A stretch of 64,000 nucleotides of DNA from Monarcha castaneiventris obscurior (taxonomy: Eukaryota; Chordata; Aves; Passeriformes; Monarchidae), in assembly GCA_026261815.1 (NCBI GenBank), contig JAMPIT010000862.1:992001-1056000 (forward strand), given 5' to 3'. The notes beneath the pieces are model-generated. The model saw only the letters and a list, made by a program, of their open reading frames with translations, did not search any database and had not been told where the DNA came from. This document shows, piece by piece, positions 62,590 to 64,000 of the stretch. A program made the position numbers and the translations under genes. The first letter of the stretch is position 1. Each line of letters opens with the position of its first letter.

Positions 62590-62681
62590 GGCTCGTTGGG
62601 GGCGGGGCGCGGCGGGCGGCGGGGGCGGGGGCGCGGCGGGCCGGGTGAGGCGCGGCGCGGCGCAGCGCCGGTAGGAGGGCG

Positions 62682-62824
62682 ATGGTGGCGGCGTGAGGCG
62701 CGCTGCGAGCCGCGCTGTCTGCCCGGCCGGCGCGGAGAGCGGCGGGGGAGCGGTGCTCGCCATGAGGCTGCGGGAGGATGGGGACGGCCGCAGGGCGCTG
62801 CCGGCAGCGGGGCTGCTGCAGTAA
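62682..62824 (+). other. Upstream open reading frames in the putative first exon
   Basis: A four-codon frame (62682-62696, ATG to TGA) is followed by a 20-codon frame (62762-62824, M-R-L-R-E-D-G to TAA). The TAA of the second overlaps the next ATG (TAATG, 62822-62826). If transcribed, such short frames often dampen translation of the main protein. No peptide function is suggested. Confidence 0.4.
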
Positions 62825-62909
62825 TGGGCAGCGGCAGCGCTGACTCTCGGCTGCCGTGTGGTGCCAGCGCGCCCGCCCGGCGGGACCGCCCGCGAGGAGC
62901 CGGCGGCAG
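62824..62909 (+). other. ATG-initiated frame open to the splice donor
   Basis: From the ATG at 62824 a frame runs 28 codons plus two bases (MGSGSADSRLPCGAS...) to the donor without a stop. It could add an alternative N-terminus if exon 2 continues in phase 2, or be one more upstream frame. The peptide is GC-driven (Arg, Gly, Ala, Pro), so I favour the latter. Confidence 0.25.
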
Positions 62910-63972
62910 GTGAGTGCCGCGCACGGGGAGCCGCCCGTCCCCTCCCGCCGTCCCGGAGCCGCCGCTCCCCGCCTCGCTCCCCGCCGGTGGCGTTTTAATT
63001 TTTAAACCGCTCCGGCTCCCGGCCAAGGGCGGGGGGCGCTGCCCCGGCGGGCTGGGCGCGGAGGTGACACGGACTGCTGGGGCGGAGCGGGGCGCTCCTC
63101 GCCCCGGGGCTCCGTGGGGACCCCCCCTCCCGGGGGCGATTCTGCTTCAGGTAGCCTCCTCGCCAGCTTTGATGCCATCCTGCCCTGACTTCTCGCCAGC
63201 TGCGGCTGGCTTGTGCTTCCCCATATTCCTCATGAAGAGGCTCTTTTCCACACACCCGGCGGAGATGCTGCTTTCCTTTCGACGGAGGAGACCCACCTGG
63301 GTTTCTTCTCTCCCTTTTTACCTCCCTGATGATCATTTCTTGGTGCAGGATGGAGAGACATTTCCATTTCAATATGATGCAGCGAGGAAGATGGGGAATC
63401 CTGGGTAGCCTGGACTCGGGAAATGCACCTTCCTCTCTCGTCCTCCTCCTCACCCTGGCACAGGCATTTGAGTAGCAACACTCCCTTTCTGTCTTTTTGG
63501 CTGATCCTTCACCTTGCGCAGAGAAATGAAAGCCGGAGGTGTGTTAGAGGAAACAACTGTTACACCTTTTGTCATCAAGACAAAGAACTTCATCTCCCCG
63601 TGTCCCTCCCTCTGGGTGCATATTGGCAGCACCTCAGCCACTTTGCATTGCTTCCCGGAGATGCTTCATAAGGATTCGGTGTGGCCCTGACCTGCCCTTT
63701 TTTGTTGTTGTTGCCAATTACGATGCTTCTGATAATAGGATATGTTGATATGTTTCTGAACAGTCTCGTGGTTTGAATTCCTGAAATTGCTGCAGTGTTC
63801 TTATTTATTTATTTATTTAATTGGGGGGGAGGGGGCGTGTATGGATGACAACAGGAAGGGGGTATGTTCTTGTAGTTGTTAGAAAGGTACGAGATCACGT
63901 GCAATTGCAGCACTCAGTATGAAGTGTATTAACCGATGCTTTCTCTCTGATGCTGTCTTATTTGTCTTCCAG
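62910..63972 (+). other. EHBP1: Start of intron 1 of the putative EHBP1 gene
   Basis: Follows the donor at 62910. The first 250 bp remain GC-rich, then composition becomes ordinary. Frames here (for example 62914-63408) start after the donor and look accidental. A (TTAT)4-5 repeat at 63801-63819 is followed by a G-rich GGGGGGGAGGGGGCG segment. Confidence 0.45.
63801..63819 (+). repeat. (TTAT)n short microsatellite
   Basis: Nearly five TTAT units followed by AATTGGGGGGGAGGGGG. Simple repeat. Confidence 0.85.
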
Positions 63973-64000
63973 TCCTACAGTCCTCCCTTCATCTACTGTG
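63973..64000 (+). other. Possible second exon start, cut by the window edge
   Basis: A pyrimidine-rich stretch, CTGTCTTATTTGTCTTCCAG, ends at 63972, with a branch-point-like TTAAC about 40 bases earlier. This looks like a good splice acceptor. Only 28 exon bases are visible, so neither coding status nor frame can be judged. Confidence 0.3.

Larger units (their letters stand above)
62640..62909 (+). other. EHBP1: Putative first exon (5' UTR) of EHBP1
   Basis: The GC-rich stretch downstream of the CCAAT boxes ends in CGGCGGCAG|GTGAGT, an almost perfect donor (GT at 62910-62911). The left edge is a guess from the promoter elements. EHBP1 encodes an actin- and EHD-linked protein with an NT-C2, a CH and a bMERB domain that acts in endocytic recycling. 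Its protein start (MASVWKRLQ in mammals, as I remember it) is not here, so the exon would be untranslated in the usual transcript. Confidence 0.5.
61910..63160 (+). promoter_or_regulatory. EHBP1: CpG-island promoter of a plus-strand gene (probably EHBP1)
   Basis: Over a kilobase of very GC- and CpG-rich DNA peaks at 62560-62920. It contains four CCAAT boxes, GC boxes such as CCCCGCCTCC near 62436 and GGGGGCGGGGC near 62598, and dense G-runs at 62598-62645. There is no TATA box. A strong splice donor follows on the plus strand, which sets the main direction of transcription. EHBP1 is inferred from gene order, as it is the neighbour of TMEM17 in vertebrates. No EHBP1 protein sequence is present to prove it. 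Confidence 0.75.

Noticed and set aside
62451..63026. A 191-residue minus-strand open frame in the second CpG island
   Set aside because: Composition artefact of the same kind. It runs against the strong plus-strand donor and has no recognisable domain.
1..64000. tRNA, rRNA or CRISPR arrays
   Set aside because: No tRNA B-box with a matching cloverleaf was noticed, and no regularly spaced repeat-spacer pattern is present. The repeats seen are simple repeats and CR1.

Overview
The window looks like bird nuclear DNA, possibly from a passerine. Three things point that way: the only recognisable transposons are CR1 LINE fragments, most of them truncated; the gene introns are compact; and GC-rich CpG-island promoters sit in otherwise AT-leaning DNA. 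Other CR1-bearing sauropsids (crocodilians, turtles) cannot be formally excluded. There are no bacterial-type operons; nearly all open reading frames in the window are chance frames.

Layout. 1-9257 is intergenic DNA with CR1 copies at 184-1081 (minus) and 4455-4753 (plus) and two back-to-back perfect hairpins at 3394-3508. 9258-13158 is a complete minus-strand gene that I recognise as TMEM17, a four-pass membrane protein of the ciliary transition zone. It has four coding exons with clean GT/AG junctions in compatible phases, a CpG-island promoter and a plausible poly(A) signal. 13661-61900 is about 48 kb of intergenic DNA in which I find no credible coding exon. It carries five further CR1 fragments, several simple repeats, a G-run cluster and a short GC-rich patch. 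61910-63160 is a second, larger CpG island with four CCAAT boxes. It is followed by a 5' exon ending at a strong splice donor (62909/62910) on the plus strand. In vertebrates TMEM17 is followed by EHBP1, so I infer that this is the untranslated first exon of EHBP1. No EHBP1 coding sequence lies inside the window.

TMEM17 and the putative EHBP1 are divergent, with their promoters about 49 kb apart. TMEM17 acts at the ciliary transition zone with the MKS/B9 (tectonic-like) complex. EHBP1 is an EH-domain-binding, actin and endosome linked protein. The sequence gives no evidence that they work together; their adjacency is ordinary conserved synteny.

I did not find a previously undescribed multi-gene system. 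The least ordinary things are the tandem perfect hairpins near 3.4 kb, the locally GC-rich and possibly divergent ends of TMEM17, the CCAAT array and overlapping upstream reading frames in the second CpG island, and a CR1 copy whose reverse-transcriptase segment is joined directly to its 3' tail.
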